Below are positions 34,200-46,702 of a DNA stretch of 64,000 nt, piece after piece; position 1 is the first letter of the stretch; each line of letters opens with the position of its first letter. The translations under genes and the position numbers were made by a program. The notes under the pieces are model-generated. The model did no database searches and was not told where the DNA came from. It worked only from the letters and a program-made list of their open reading frames with translations. Source of the stretch: Tetracentron sinense (Eukaryota > Streptophyta > Magnoliopsida > Trochodendrales > Trochodendraceae); assembly GCA_015143295.1 (NCBI GenBank), contig CM026557.1, forward strand, positions 28,491,760-28,555,759, read 5' to 3'.

Positions 34200-35090
34200 C
34201 AAAAGCTCCCTTAGCCACCGTACTTTTACATTGATTTTCTTTAGCTCTTACATTTCATTATCCCACTGAGTATTTCTTTTACTCTCAGCATTCTAGGGTT
34301 GATATTCTAGACTTTATCCACAATGGAGCAAACAGTATCCTTGGAGCCAGCTCTGAAAGTTGGATTGTTTAAGATGCAAGAATTGGTGATGTCACCATAC
34401 CTCCTTACTATTTTTCTCCATATATCATAGAATTTGGAAGAAACTGGATATAATCCAATGATAGCTTCTAAAGACTCAAAAGATATAGGCGGAGGAAGAT
34501 CAAAAGAACAAACGATGGCTTGCTCGTCAGAATCATCTTTGCTTGAAGTATCTAAGCCTTCAACAATAGCTTCATCTTCTCTGATAAATGCGATCTATTC
34601 TAATATGTCTTCTGTTGCAAGAATGGTAATCTCTTCAGTAGATCTTTCAGCAATAACTTCTTCAACAACAGTTTTCATTGTTATATCAATCATGATTTCT
34701 TCTGCAATTTATAATAAAAATTTTACTAATATATATTGGACGCATATATGGACATATGAATTGATAAAAGACTAATGTCTGAGTTCCTTCAAAAGGAATA
34801 GTTTTCACCAAAGGAGTATCAACTCCAATGTCCATACCAGGAAAAGAGGTGGTAATCTCCATAGCTTCAACACTCTTGTTATCCAAATTTTCTTTCTGCT
34901 CTGAGATTTCAATAGATTGAGCATAAGGCTCCATCAGAACATCTTAATTCGAAGGAGCTACTTCATCCCTCTCTACTTCAATAACTGATACAGTTTTCTC
35001 ATGAGGAACTTGTCCTATAGTAAATATAATCTTTTGATTTATTCCTATGATAAATATGATGAATGTAGAAGCTTTCTTGTAGACAGTAAT
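34200..35090 (-). pseudogene. Distal part of the antisense PMD-type frame
   Basis: The minus strand has short Ser/Glu-rich frames (34934-34686) in line with the acidic tail at 37837-37433, from which this part is separated by the 2310-bp solo LTR. I see no conserved domain in this piece. It is assigned to the PMD frame because the flanks of the solo LTR are continuous in composition and joined by a perfect target duplication. Confidence 0.4.
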
Positions 35091-35779
35091 TGTCGCGCCC
35101 CAAAACCCACCATAGGAGTTAGAGTGAATCTTGGATGACTCATCATAACTTACATGACTTGCTTGATCAAAATAACCTACAAAAGACCTGGAGCACATAC
35201 AATAGAGGACATAATAGCGGAAACATACTCTAACATAGCACAGCGGAAGACTTAACCAAACCTCTATGTATATATATATATGTGATCCAAGTTTATACAA
35301 AAAAAATACACAAAAGAAAGTGCGGACAGGCCCGCCAAAATACATGAATACATCTCTCTCAACTCACCCACTGCTCTTCACTCATAATCTACCACCTCTA
35401 ATAATAACCCTCTACCGGAGGTTCCTCCATAGGTTCCTCGACGTACTCCTCCTCCACCCATAGGCTCAGAGCACAAATGTCAAAAGGAGCAGCCGCTCCG
35501 CTATCACCTGCCGACATAAGAAGTACGGCTGAGTATGGAATACTCAGCGTGTACCAAATGCTAACCAACAGTCATAGTACAGCAACAATGATAAATATAT
35601 AAGCAGTAAGCAGTTAATCTCATAATAGGAAAGTAAAGCATTTTATAATCATGCTTGCATTTTCGTAAAAGCCGATAAAACCCTTGAAAACATCGTGCAC
35701 TTGACTTGACTTAAATTACCCCTTTCGTGCTTGAAAACTTGTCTTTTCGTATGATGTTGTGTCATGCGTGTCATGCCAT

Positions 35780-36120
35780 GTCATGCTTGCTTGGAAAATA
35801 AACGTGTTCATGCTACTTGTGAGGGAAGGGAGACCCTTCTTCCTAAATGCTCATGCTTGTCATGTCATGTATCTTGCTTGCTTGGAAAATAAACTACTTG
35901 TGAGGGAAGGGAGACCCTTCTTCCTAAATGCTCATGCTTGCCATGCCATGTATCTTGCTTGCTTGGGAAATAAACTACTTGTGAGGGAAGGGAGACCCTT
36001 CTTCCTAAATGCTCATGCTTGCCATGCCATGTATCTTGCTTGCTTGGGAAATAAACTACTTGTGAGGGAAGGGAGACCCTTCTTCCTAAATGCTCATGCT
36101 TGTCTTGTTCTTGTCAAAAG
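35780..36120. repeat. Tandem repeat, four units of 81 bp
   Basis: The CTACTTGTGAGGGAAGGG block recurs at 35813, 35894, 35975 and 36056, exactly 81 bp apart and almost identical, so the array expanded recently. The open 141-codon frame across it is a by-product of the unit length being a multiple of three. Confidence 0.9.
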
Positions 36121-36989
36121 CGAGCTAAAACATATCATAGGATATGTCTCACCTCTAATTATCGTTCTTGAAAAACCTCGGTAAATAATGTCATGCATGT
36201 CGTGCTCGTGGAATCGTGTACAAACTTGCATTTGAATTTAAATATGACAATTGGGTAATTCACAATACATATAACATCAATAATTTGAATAAGTCAACAT
36301 TCATGCAATTTAGGGAAAATAAGGAAGCACACTATCATAGGCCCTAGCAATTTCCATAATTAATTAAGCATACATTTCTCAATTTATAACTCCTTTTATT
36401 CACCTTGGCATTTCATCAAACATGGGTGTGTTCATTATTTATTAAACCTACATCATGCTTTTCTAGGTGGGTTGATGCTCACATCACACATGTATGTTCA
36501 TTATGGATGCAATGCCCTCCCCGTTTCATTCATCACAACCATACACACGGCATCCAATCGGCCACTCACATCCATCAACTATCCATTCATCCCATTAGGT
36601 TCATACATTAGGGAAAATAACAAAGAAAAAGAAAAGGAAAGAGGTATGAACTAGGAGGGTAGCAAAAAGTACCGACCTTGACAAATGAGGGAAGAAACCT
36701 CTTGCAAAAACGTGCGTGAGTTGCTGCCCTAGCTTGGAGAACGTGCTCCATGAGTGTTTGAGCCTTGATCTTGAAGGAAAGGAGCTTGTGATGATCTAGG
36801 GTTCTTAAAACCCCTTTGATTTCTCACCAAAAGCAAACCCTAGGTTAGAAATCTCCTTCTCCTTTATCTCTATCTCTCAAGGTCTCTACTTAGGGTTTAT
36901 GAACCCTCAAATGCTCGGGCAAAGCCTTTAAGGCATGAGTGAAACGTCCAAAAGATGAAAACACCCTTACTGAAATTTCTGCAAAATGC

Positions 36990-37165
36990 GGGGGACCGAG
37001 CGATCGGTGGTTATGACCGATCGATCGGTGTTCTTGACCGAGCGATCGGTCAAAAACAAGCTCTCTGGAAAATTTCCCCATACAAAAAGTTTAACCAGTC
37101 GATAGCCTCCGATTGATCGGTTGTGGACCGATCGATCGCTTCAATGGACCGAGCGATCGGTGGTC
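36990..37165. repeat. ACCGATCGATCGGT palindrome cluster in the solo LTR
   Basis: About six copies of ACCGA(T/G)CGATCGGT and variants are found between 36995 and 37165, matching the position of the cluster in the young element's LTR (52101-52287). Each copy has two or three CpG sites. Confidence 0.85.
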
Positions 37166-37405
37166 TGCAGGTTTTGACACTGAGTCCATTTTTCACCCAT
37201 TCTACTTCTATTCTAACATCTTCTAAACTTTACTAGGACCTCAGCTTACAGGCTTTATTAAATAATTTATCTAATTAATTATAGCATTCTTGACACAATT
37301 CCATCGAAGTTTCAAATTCTCATTTCATGAAATTGAGATTACAAGACACCATGCCTTGACACACATCCCAAGGCATATACAAAAGTTTCGGGGTTCTACA
37401 GTAAT

Positions 37406-38469
37406 GGAAATAATTAGTTAATAGTTAACAATTTATGTTAAAAGAATACATGTGACTAAGTTTTTAGGTATGGAGTCAAAGGAAGATTCCATCCTAATGT
37501 CAGTATCTTCTGTTGACGAAATGAAAACTGCTCCATGCTCTGAAGGAGTTAAGATGTTAGCACTCCTATCAATATTGAAGTCTTTAGTAACAGTCTCTTT
37601 ATGAATGAATTCTTCGCCAATAGCTTCTTCAATGACAACTTCTTCATCAATATGCCCTTCACTGATGAATTCCTCATCAACAGCTTCTTCAACAATATCC
37701 TCTTCAGAAGCTGCTTCTTCAACAAAGTCATCTCCTCCAAAATATTCATCGGTGGCAAGGACATTGTCAGAGTCATCTTCTAAAGGATTAGAATACTTAG
37801 CAAACTCTTCTTTTAAGGATTCATCCTCAACGACCACCTGGTTTGTCTATATCATTCTAAAAAGAAACCCCTTTGATCATGCCACATAATCTGTTGGAGG
37901 ATCTAGACCCCTTTACTCCAGTTTTAAATCTTTTAAGGGCACCAAAGATACTTGAAGTATCTACTTTCTTTTGTTAAGCTCTGATCAAAGGAGAGTTTTA
38001 CTTTACCAGCCCCAAAAGCTTCTTTTTGTTGGTTTGACTTTTGACAGTTTCCAAGGAAAATGACTGATGAGTTTTTGCAGATTCTCGAGAAAGATTCAGT
38101 TTTTGTTGAAAAGATTTCTTTTTAATAATGAGAGGAATCTCGTCTTCTTCCTCTTTACTCTCAGGCTTTTTACTCTTTTTGGGAGGAGGAGAGGAAGGGA
38201 TCTGCATAAGATAAAGATAGTTGAAAGATTACGAAAATGAAAGGATGTGAATAATACATCAAATAAAAATGAAGTATTAAAAATATACTTACAGTTGGAC
38301 CTTTTGATCATATCCTATATGAAGGGCCAAGAAACGTCTCAGGGATGAGTTGGGAGAACTATTTTTCTCTTTAATGGAAAATTTTTTTGCAGTAAATTTT
38401 ACCTGAGAAGCTAACGATGAAGAAGCCTCTTTATCAGCCTTTCGCTTCCTGCCAGTCCCTGGAGGTGCC
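37406..38469 (-). pseudogene. Antisense PMD-type frame, middle part
   Basis: On the minus strand this holds a lysine-rich piece (38492-38289, with GTGRKRKADKE), basic pieces near 38207-37998 and a Glu/Asp-rich stretch (37837-37433, with repeated EEAV/EE..I units). I see no catalytic motif. It lies between two solo LTRs and continues the PMD frame read from the right. The frame is interrupted several times. Confidence 0.45.
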
Positions 38470-39885
38470 CGTTGGCCAGGTAATGACCCCAAAGGGGGGT
38501 GAATAAGGTCTATGGAAATTTTAAATTTTTAGACACTAAGTCCTTTATGCGGAATGATTTTTAATGCAATTAAAAATTTAATCAATGAAATGTAGAAATT
38601 AAAAGAGAGAAGAGTTAGAGAATCAAACACCAAGATTTGTTCACGAGGTTCAACAAATCCAGCCTACTCCCCGCCTCAAGCTATTCCAGCTAGAGGATTC
38701 ACCACGATTCTTTAAATTGCACAGATTTCTTCACTGGTGAAGCTTAAACCGTTACACCTCTCTTCCAGGTCGAGATAGAACCTTTACACACCCTCCTTTA
38801 GGCTGAGTTGAAACCTTTTCCATGCAAGAGCTCTTCCCTCTCTTGCTGAAATGAAGCAACTGTTTCAAATGCAAGAATCCAAGATTCTTGACTTTCTTCA
38901 ATGAAAGATTTGTGGATTTAATAATCCGAAATAAATGTTCCTGATATGAGCTAAATAAGAGTGGACAACAAACTCTAATTAAATCTCTCAAAATAAATAG
39001 AGTTGAATAGCTCAAAAGAGATTTTGGGGATTTCTAAGTGTATGATCGATGATGAAATCAATGTAAGTGCAAGAGTAGATGATTTGAGTTATTGTACTGA
39101 TCAAGTTGCTGGGTTTGTTTATAAATGAACTCCTTTTATAGCACATGATCCAATATAACCGTTGATGAAGCATTAAATGCAAATAAGTTCGTTGAAAAAT
39201 AGTTGTTACAGCGTTTTTCTGTTTCAGGCTTCATTTCGCCAACGAATCTGGGTCACTAGTTCAATTCATCGCCAAATTCAAGAATAGAAAGCATAGGAAT
39301 TTTTCCTATCTCCATTTCATCGCCAAAGTCAAATCACCCTTGTGATTTCGTCGACGAATTTAGAGTAAAAAACTATTTTCTCTTTTGGATCAGACCTTAA
39401 TGATGAGAATGAATTCCTAGGTCATTTGTCAATCCTTTAACATGATTTTTACGAAATTTTAGGGCCTTAGAATGATGTCCAATATATGTCCTAAGCTCCT
39501 ATGGTCAATCTAAGTACTTTGAGCATTCAACTTACCACATTTTGAGGACTTCTTACATAAGTCCTAGATACTCTCAAAATAAATAAAAATACATTCATAA
39601 GCTTCTGGAGAGCTAGACTTTGACTTGATCTTAGGTCATATGATTTGGCTTTGTCTTCAAGAGACCTGACTTGACTATGTGTAAAATTATGAATCTTCAA
39701 TTTTACTTGAATTGATCACTTTCTTGAATAACTTCATTTTTTTTGCCTTGAGTGAAGTATTGATTTTCTCATTATCTAAAATGATCAAGCACTAAATAGA
39801 ATTATTAGTACCATTAGTTTCATTTCATTATTGTGTTATTATCAAAATTATTAAGGTACCCAAGGTTGTAACCTTGAGGCTAACA
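38470..39885 (-). mobile_element. Solo Sirevirus-type copia LTR, 1416 bp, with 5-bp target duplication
   Basis: This is a diverged relative of the LTR at 7578-9079, from GTTGGCCAGGTAATGACC at the left to AACCTTGAGGCTAACA at the right. The first base is mutated (CG for the terminal TG). GTGCC flanks both sides (38465-38469 and 39886-39890). On the minus strand it keeps a TATA box (GCTATAAAAGG, near 39135) with weaker TTCGTCGACGAA-type dyads upstream (39230-39360). Confidence 0.9.
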
Positions 39886-39890
39886 GTGCC

Positions 39891-41458
39891 TTCAGTCCTT
39901 TTTTCTCATCCATCAACAAGGACACTAGTTGGTATATCATCCTTGGAAGCTTAACGAAAGTCTTGAAAGCGGAAATACAAGTTTTTCAAAAGACCTGGTA
40001 ACTCTATGTGCATTTTCCAATCCTTCGATCGCCAGCAATGTGAAAACTGGTAACATTTGGCCTTAAATTCTTAGCCCATGTTTCCAAAATAACAGCCTTC
40101 ATGATTTCCTTGGTTGCAGTTAATTATGCATTCGGTCTGGGAGCCCCCTGATCTAAACCGAATTGCCTCATACATCTGTGGGGATTGTAAGAAATTGCTA
40201 TGAAATTGTTCATTCTACTGTGGTCTGTACTAAAATACCTATCAAGTTTGCCTTCAAAATTGAAGCAAAACTGTCAAACTTCCTCAAAGAAATTTCTTTT
40301 CTACCATCTTCAGACATGTCAACAACTTCTAAGTCAGATTGAGAGTAAAAGAAAATTCTTTCAATTCCTTTGATAATCTCTGTGTATGGCCTAAAGATAA
40401 AGGCTAACTCTATGTCAAAGACATCTGACAACTTACTCCCTTTCTTCTTGGGCACAGAAGCCCATCTCCATGTTCTAAATTTTGGATTTCTGTTTTTCAA
40501 AAGCTTGAAAGCCTTTGGAATACCGCATATTGAGGGATTCTTTCCCATAACCAAACTTGCAAAAAGGAAGTATGCACAAAAGTCTCTACATGGTACTGCC
40601 CGGCTGACCAAATCTGATAAGTTGAAAATTGATCTAAGTTTCTATACAAGATGCCTAGAAAATAAGGCGTAAAAGGAAAGCTTAAGCCTTGTGAAAGGCG
40701 AAGAGCCAATGGAAAAACCCTATCAACTACCTTTTCGACGGGAGAGCCTTCAAAGATATACATGGAAAGCCACATGCTCATGAAGGTGGGAAACTCCAAA
40801 GATTTATCGTATTCTAGTTCATATTGACATTCATGTTTGCCTGTTTTCTTATTCCCAGGGCCTAGCTCATGAAAAAAATACCTCACCCAACTGAAGAAAT
40901 TTTGGCAGTTCGCATATGCTCCAGAGCCTTTACGCCATACCGGCTTAATGTGAGAATTCCATGAAGCTTAATGCAAGGCTTGGACAGTCTTTGTGTCTTC
41001 TAGAGAAAGAGAAATCTTTTGGATTTCATGATTTCCAAAAAGCGGTAGCTTGAGCAAAGCCTTCACATCTTCAAGGGTAGGAGTGATTTCACCCCAAGAA
41101 GTTATGAATGTGCGGGTTTGAGAGTTCAATCGGGCCATTGCCATAGATAGGGAATCCGTATCCCTTTCGATTTCAAAATTCATTGACAGTTCTATGGAAT
41201 CGTAAATCTCCGCAGCTTTTAACAAAGGGCCATATTTTGGGTGCTTCAACATATGCTCACACCAAGATGACCACTCCTTTGTGCGACCACTGTGAGAACT
41301 GGAAATTGATGTTGAAAAAGAATGGTCTTTTCTCTATAAGTTGAAGCTTGTAGGAAGCATAGGAGGAGGATAATCATTGATGTGTTCTTCAGAATCTCCA
41401 TATGGGAGGACCCATTCATCTGTAGGAGGTATGGAATCCCATATATGATTTTCAGCAT
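39891..41458 (-). pseudogene. Plant mobile domain (PMD) frame, antisense to the Tat-like pol
   Basis: On the minus strand from 41458 downward the frames carry HPKYGPLLKAAEIYDSIELS, then TSWGEITPTLEDVKALLKLPLFG (41110-41030), FFHELGPG (40880), SMWLSMYIFE (40790-40740), FPLALRLSQGLSFPFTPYFLGILYRNLD and, near 40210-40140, the SYNPHRCMRQFGLDQGAP block. Together these are the usual order of the aminotransferase-like plant mobile domain. Stops and frameshifts occur near 41330, 40970 and 40480. Antisense extra ORFs between pol and 3' LTR are known from Tat-group elements, and I infer that this one belonged to the Tat-like element to its left. It might instead be a decayed host MAIL-type gene. Confidence 0.7.
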
Positions 41459-42847
41459 GCTCCCATAAGTGATCTTTCATCAAGACTTGGGAAGACGATG
41501 ATGCTCGAATAGAGCGCGGTTTCTCATGGTAATGGAGAGCAGTTTCAAGGTTAATAGAGCATGGTTCAGGGTAGAGAGAATTACTCTCTTTTGTACCTTC
41601 TTACAAATGTCTTACATCTTTTGTACCTTCTTTCTTATAAATGTCTTACATCTCTTACATGTTTTGTACCTTTTTTTCTGACAAATGTCTTACATCTTTT
41701 GTACCTTGTGTCCTAATATTAAGTATTTTTACTTTTTACTTTTTTAAAAAAATATTTTTCTTTATTCTTTTTCTTTTATACGAGAGGAGAGATTTTTTTT
41801 TTTTTTTTTTGGTTCATTGGAGGCTACATGGACCTATGGGTAAAGATAAGGGATATGTAAACAAATCATCAATGTTGACCTTAAAGGAATATGTAAGCTC
41901 TAGAACTTGAAATTTACTAACACTCAATGACTCTTCTAGACCCTACGATCAATGATATATAAAAATTCTAATATAAAATTTATATTATAAGTAAGCCTAA
42001 TCCACTTTCTACATGCATAGTATGACATCCCCATTACCCATCAAAGGATCTTCTAAAAATCCTAAATTTTAAATAGTCCTCAATTTTGAGAGCAAAGAAT
42101 GAATTATTGTAGACCTCAAAGGACCAATATAAACACTAAAACCTGAATTTAAGTAAACCTAGAATTAAAGAATGACTCTCATATAACTTGAGCTTATTGA
42201 ATATAATACTCCAAAATAAAATATGTATTTAAATTAAGGCTAATCCCTCTCTGCATATGTTGTTTTACACCACATTACGAAAATTCTTCCAATCTAAAAG
42301 CTAGTTTAAAGAACACAGTGTAAATTGCAGTAACAATCTCAATACAAAAAAAAAAATGGGGGATCAGAACGCAAACACGTACATGAACAAAATAATCTAA
42401 CCTTATAACTAAAAAGAATACTTAAATATAATAACTTGAATTGCTAGATTGATACACTAATAATCTCGCAAACTTGATGAACTCGATGATGCAGCCAATG
42501 GAGAAAATGTTACATCTTTGGGTTTTTCGTCTTCCTCTATCCTTATTCTATAGTGGAAGCATGAACAGTTGAACACTATTGTAAAAGGAATTTGGACGCG
42601 TGAAATTGAGATTTATTGGTAAAAAATCTCAGAAAAGTGAGTTTTAAATATTCTAATCACTATTTCAGAAGCAACCCAACAATCACTATTACAACTTGCT
42701 CATGGAATTTTAATGAACAACATGACAATATGATAGATTTTCTTTAAGGTACCACATGTAACATAGCATTCAGTGCACACTGGTAGCTAAAATATAACAC
42801 TTAAAAGATAGACAGGATCTTCTGTACATTGGCAACTAAGATATAAC
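41459..42847. other. AT-rich non-coding stretch
   Basis: From about 41580 to 41710 a short tandem repeat built on ACAAATGTCTTACATCTTTTGTACC recurs about four times. Poly-T runs lie at 41790-41810. At about 41950-42010 and 42190-42260 two diverged copies of an approximately 70-bp segment occur. The 3' LTR of the Tat-like element may lie here but I could not find it. Confidence 0.5.
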
Positions 42848-42863
42848 TGTAAGAACCGAGAAA

Positions 42864-42898
<35 letters not shown>

Positions 42899-44560
42899 TA
42901 TGAAGCAAGAGAGAGTTATGGGCCTAAAGTGGAAAACCCATGGGATAAAAGCCCACCCTTTGTTTTAAATTTGAATTAAGGAGATAGAGACTGTTTTAGA
43001 TTAGGTTAGTTCGAATTAAGTAGTTTAAATTAATTAGGTCTCTTTTGGAGACTTCAAATCACAAGGAAAAACGTAGGCAGAGAGAGAAAGAAAACGTGAG
43101 GGGGGGAGAACGATAGAACGTAGAGGTAGAGAGAAAGGAAGAAGAACAAAAAAATAAGAGGTAAGGTTTTCTATCAGCTTTTCTTCTTCTTCTTCTTCAT
43201 TTTTTTTCTTCTAGGTTTTCCTCACTCCGATCCATCTTTCCCACATATTCTATCTTTTTAAATATTTTTCTTTTCTGTGGACTAAAATAATATTCTCTCT
43301 AGGCGTAGATCAAGCCCGAGAAATGAGTGAAAAGATCGAGTCGAAAGCCTTTTTGGAGGAAATCAATAATCGAGAAAAATCCAGGTAGGTTTTTGCCATT
43401 CTTTTTTTTTATAATTAATTTGTAGTAAAAAAATCAAATAAATGTTTGATAGTGATGATATCGTTACTAAAAATTCTAAGTAGATGATAACATGTTATTT
43501 GAGATTTTCAGAATTATATTAGCATTCAATTATTTTTATTTTTTTTATTATTACGCAAATAATGTAGAAATCTATAACTTGAGATTTTTGAATATATGAA
43601 AATATGTGATACAATGATTGTTATGTTGTAAATAGCATGTTATGCATGATTGATGAATTAAGGACGGTCATATGATGCCGTGGGTGAGAGCCCCTAAAAC
43701 GATGAGCAAGCCAGGATCGTGGATCCTTGGGTGAAAGGCCCTAATGCCCTCGAGAAAGATCTCTTGCTTGGGATAGTCAGTTTGACCAAAACTGGTACTA
43801 AAATCGGTGATGATAGTAAGGCCGAGCTGGTGCGAAAATCGAGTCATCATACTTGCATGAATCATAATACTAATTTATATATTTTTCAATGTATTTACAT
43901 TGCATGCCTTTTTATTGTAAATTAATTGTAAGAAAGGAAGTGGATTTTTCCTATTGGGCTTCATAGCTCATTAGACCTTCATGTCAATATTTTCAGGTAT
44001 GGAGTAATGGATGCTTGGAAGTGAAGAAGAAACATAAAGACTTCTCTCATGATTTAGAATTAATTACAAAATTAATGGATCATGTTTTAGTGGATATTTT
44101 TAATGTTTTTGTTTATTTAATTGAAATTAGTAAATGATGTATGAACTTTGCAAGTAAATTTATTTTCTGAAATATGGATTAGTTTCATTTATATATCTTA
44201 AAAAGACATGATAGGTATAGAGACCAAATTTTAGTTTTAAATATTTTAAATAAAAGTAATGCGACATTGTTGTTTTCTTGAAATTGTAAGTTTAGTTTTG
44301 GAAAAATATTTACAAAATATTTTCCCATTATCAAAAAAATTCTGAAATTTTATAAGTAGTTCATGGATTTATAGAAGTATGTCCCTATAAAATTTCTAGC
44401 CAAAATAATTTTGTTTACTATTTATTTCATAATTATTTATATGAAAAACAAACTCAAACGAGAAAAAAACAAAACAAAAAATTAATATACTTAAAATACC
44501 AATTATAAATTAAATTATTAATAATCCTCACCCCCGAAATCTAGATCTCAGGCCGGACCA
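42848..44560 (+). repeat. 5' LTR of the decayed Tekay-like element
   Basis: About 1713 bp, starting TGTAAGAACCGAG. A (TA)n run follows the start. The R/U5 side holds a consensus-like donor CCAG|GTAGGT (43383-43390) and an acceptor-like TATTTTCAG|GTATGG (43990-44000), also kept in the 3' LTR. Shared sequence with the 3' LTR runs on to about 44568, so the end is approximate. The 250 bp to the gag start hold no ORF. Confidence 0.8.
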
Positions 44561-44813
44561 TAGATAATGGACTGAGCATTTTTTATGTATTAAGGACCAT
44601 TTATCAAGCATGATTAACGAGTGGATGACACAAAAAATGGTGTTTAAGAACTTCGAATAACTTGTAACTACCAGAATGATGTGTTATATACGTGACACCA
44701 AATGATTTTGTTAATGACACGTGGACATTACATTAATGACACTAGTATATTTAATCCATAGATAAATATCATTTGTGAGAGAATACTTATTTTGCTCATT
44801 CTGTGTGTAGAAC

Positions 44814-45940
44814 ATGCCTAAAGGCGTTCCTACCGGATCTTCTACCTCCCAAGGACAAGATGGCATGTCTGAGATGCTCCAGGTTTTACGAGGCATGTCA
44901 GAAGTTATGCACCAGCAACAAGAGGCGATGCAGCAACAAGCCGCCATGGGGCAGCAAACTCCATTGCATCAGGCTAGGACAGAAGAGCATTGCATGATGA
45001 TGGCATTGAGAGAGTTTAGAAGGCTGAACCCACCGGTGTTCAAAGGAGAACCCAACCCTGTAGAAGCCCAAAAGTGGGTTAAGCAAATTTGTAAGGTGTC
45101 GGACATCTTAGGGACGACGGACCAGTAGAGGACGTCCTTGGCATCATATATGCTCAAGGGAGACGCGGATTTTTGATGGGACTCGATTAAGAGAACTCGT
45201 GATGTCAGGGTTATGACTTGGGATCAGTTTGAGGAAGTCTTCTATGAGAAGTACTTTCCTGAAGCTATTAGAGACCAGAGGATGCGAGAGTTTTTGGATC
45301 TAATACAGAAAGGTATGACTGTTAGCCAGTATGAGGTAAAGTTCGTAGAACTGTCCCGTTTTGCACCACACCTAGTTGCGACAAAGGAACTAAAGTCAAA
45401 GAAGTTCCGACAGGGTTTAAGGCCTTCTATTCGAGAGAAACTCATTGCAGTCAGTATTCGCACGTATTCTGAAATGGTAGAGAGAGCCCTATTGGTAGAG
45501 GGAGAACTAGAGGATATCAAGAAGATTCAAGACAATAGCTGGAGAAGTCAGGGTAGAAACCAGAGAGAGGATCAACAGAGAAATGATCCCAACAAGAGAC
45601 AAAGGACCATTCAGCCGCAACAACAATTTAGTCAAGGACTAAACATTAGGAACCAACAAAATGGTTGTCAAGATAAGACATGTTATGGGTGTGGCCAGAG
45701 GGACATATCATGAAGGACTGCCCGCGTGGAGGTGCACAACAGATGCAACATGGACAAGGATTCCAACAGCAGCAACCGATGCGTCCACAATATCTGCAAC
45801 AACAGCAACTACCCTATCAACCACCACCACCTCAACAACAGTTTTAGCAGAGACCTCAACAGTAGATTCAGCAGAGACCTCAGCAGCAGTTACAACAGAG
45901 GCCTTAACATCAGCAACAGGACTGTAATTGGAGACCTAGG
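44814..45940 (+). pseudogene. gag: gag of the decayed Tekay-like element
   Basis: ATG at 44814 starts MPKGVPTGSS, followed by a Gln-rich coiled stretch. Next come the Gag core REFRRLNPPVFKGEPNPVEAQKW, a TAG at 45126, a TGA within the ADFWWDS-like block at 45174, and the second core part TWDQFEEVFYEKYFPEAIRDQR..MTVSQYEVKFVELSRFAPH (45213-45380). CYGCGQ..GHIMKDCPRG (about 45680-45725) is the zinc knuckle, crossed by a frameshift. A Gln/Thr-rich linker follows. Unlike the young element, Gag leads into protease without any intron-like gap. Confidence 0.85.
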
Positions 45941-46702
45941 GATCAGGGTCGAGTGTTTGCTTTAGTCCAACTAGACGGCGTGGCCCAAAATACTGTGGTG
46001 GAAGGTACTTTTCTAGTGTATAATTATTGGGCTAAGGTTTTACTTGATCTGGTTTCTACACATTCTTTCATATCAACATCCTTTGCATCTATGTTGGGTC
46101 TGGAGTTCGAACCCCTTGAATCAGCTTTGTGTGTGGCTACTCCAGTAGGAAATAGTGTAGAGACCGATAGGATATGTTGGTCTTGTTCTATTCGAATAGG
46201 AGACCAAGATTTTATGATGGATCTAGTTCTCCTAGGAATGTTTGAGTATGATGTACTCCTAGGTATGGATTGGTTTGTAGCCTATCATGCTACGATGGAT
46301 TGTTTCAGGAAGAGGGTCTCTTTTCGTATTTTTGGAGGACCAGTGTATCATTTTTATGGCTATAAGAATGTTTCTTCCTCGCTTCCAAATTTGGAACCCC
46401 GAATTCATCGATCAAAAGATTTGGGGTATTCGAGTTTCTTAGCTCATGTGATTGATGAAGAGGATGAAGAAAAATTGATAGATCATGTCCCAATTGTTCA
46501 TGATTTTCTAGATGTATTTCCAGAAGAGTTGCCTGGTTTGCCTCCTAGAAGAGGATTGGAATTCGTAATCGAAGTACAGCCTGGAATGGCTCCAATATCC
46601 ATTGCACCCTACCGCATGGCACCTATTGAGCTCCAAGAGCTGAAGGAACAACTCCAAGATCTCCAGGATAAGGGCTTTATCCGGCCTAGCACCTCACCCT
46701 AG
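45941..46702 (+). pseudogene. pol: Protease and RT N-terminus of the decayed Tekay-like element
   Basis: The frame reads GRVFALVQLDGVAQNTVVEGTFLVY, straight from the Gag end into the protease. The active site is changed (LLDLVSTHSF; the family has DTGSTHSF or similar). VLLGMDWFVAYHA and [25 protein letters not shown], then [10 protein letters not shown], lead into RT. The TAG at 46700 replaces the Trp of the SPWGAPV motif (TGG to TAG). The continuous junction is the control for the intron seen in the other two copies. Confidence 0.85.

Larger units (their letters stand above)
35091..37400 (-). mobile_element. Solo Tekay-type LTR, 2310 bp, with 5-bp target duplication
   Basis: On the minus strand the LTR starts TGTAGAACCCCGAAA (37400) and ends GGGGCGCGACA (35091). 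GTAAT flanks both sides (35086-35090 and 37401-37405). It contains the CCGATCGATCGG-type palindrome cluster (36990-37165), a tandem repeat of 81-bp units (about 35780-36120) and the conserved GCTGAGTAT..ATACTCAGC hairpin (35528-35548), in the same order as in the young LTR at 51890. No internal region is present. Confidence 0.9.

Noticed and set aside
35759..36184. 141-codon plus-strand frame with repeated protein units
   Set aside because: By-product of the 81-bp tandem repeat in a solo LTR, antisense to that LTR.
37433..37837. Acidic 134-codon frame as a separate gene
   Set aside because: It lies between two solo LTRs within the broken PMD frame and has low complexity, so it is treated as part of that pseudogene.
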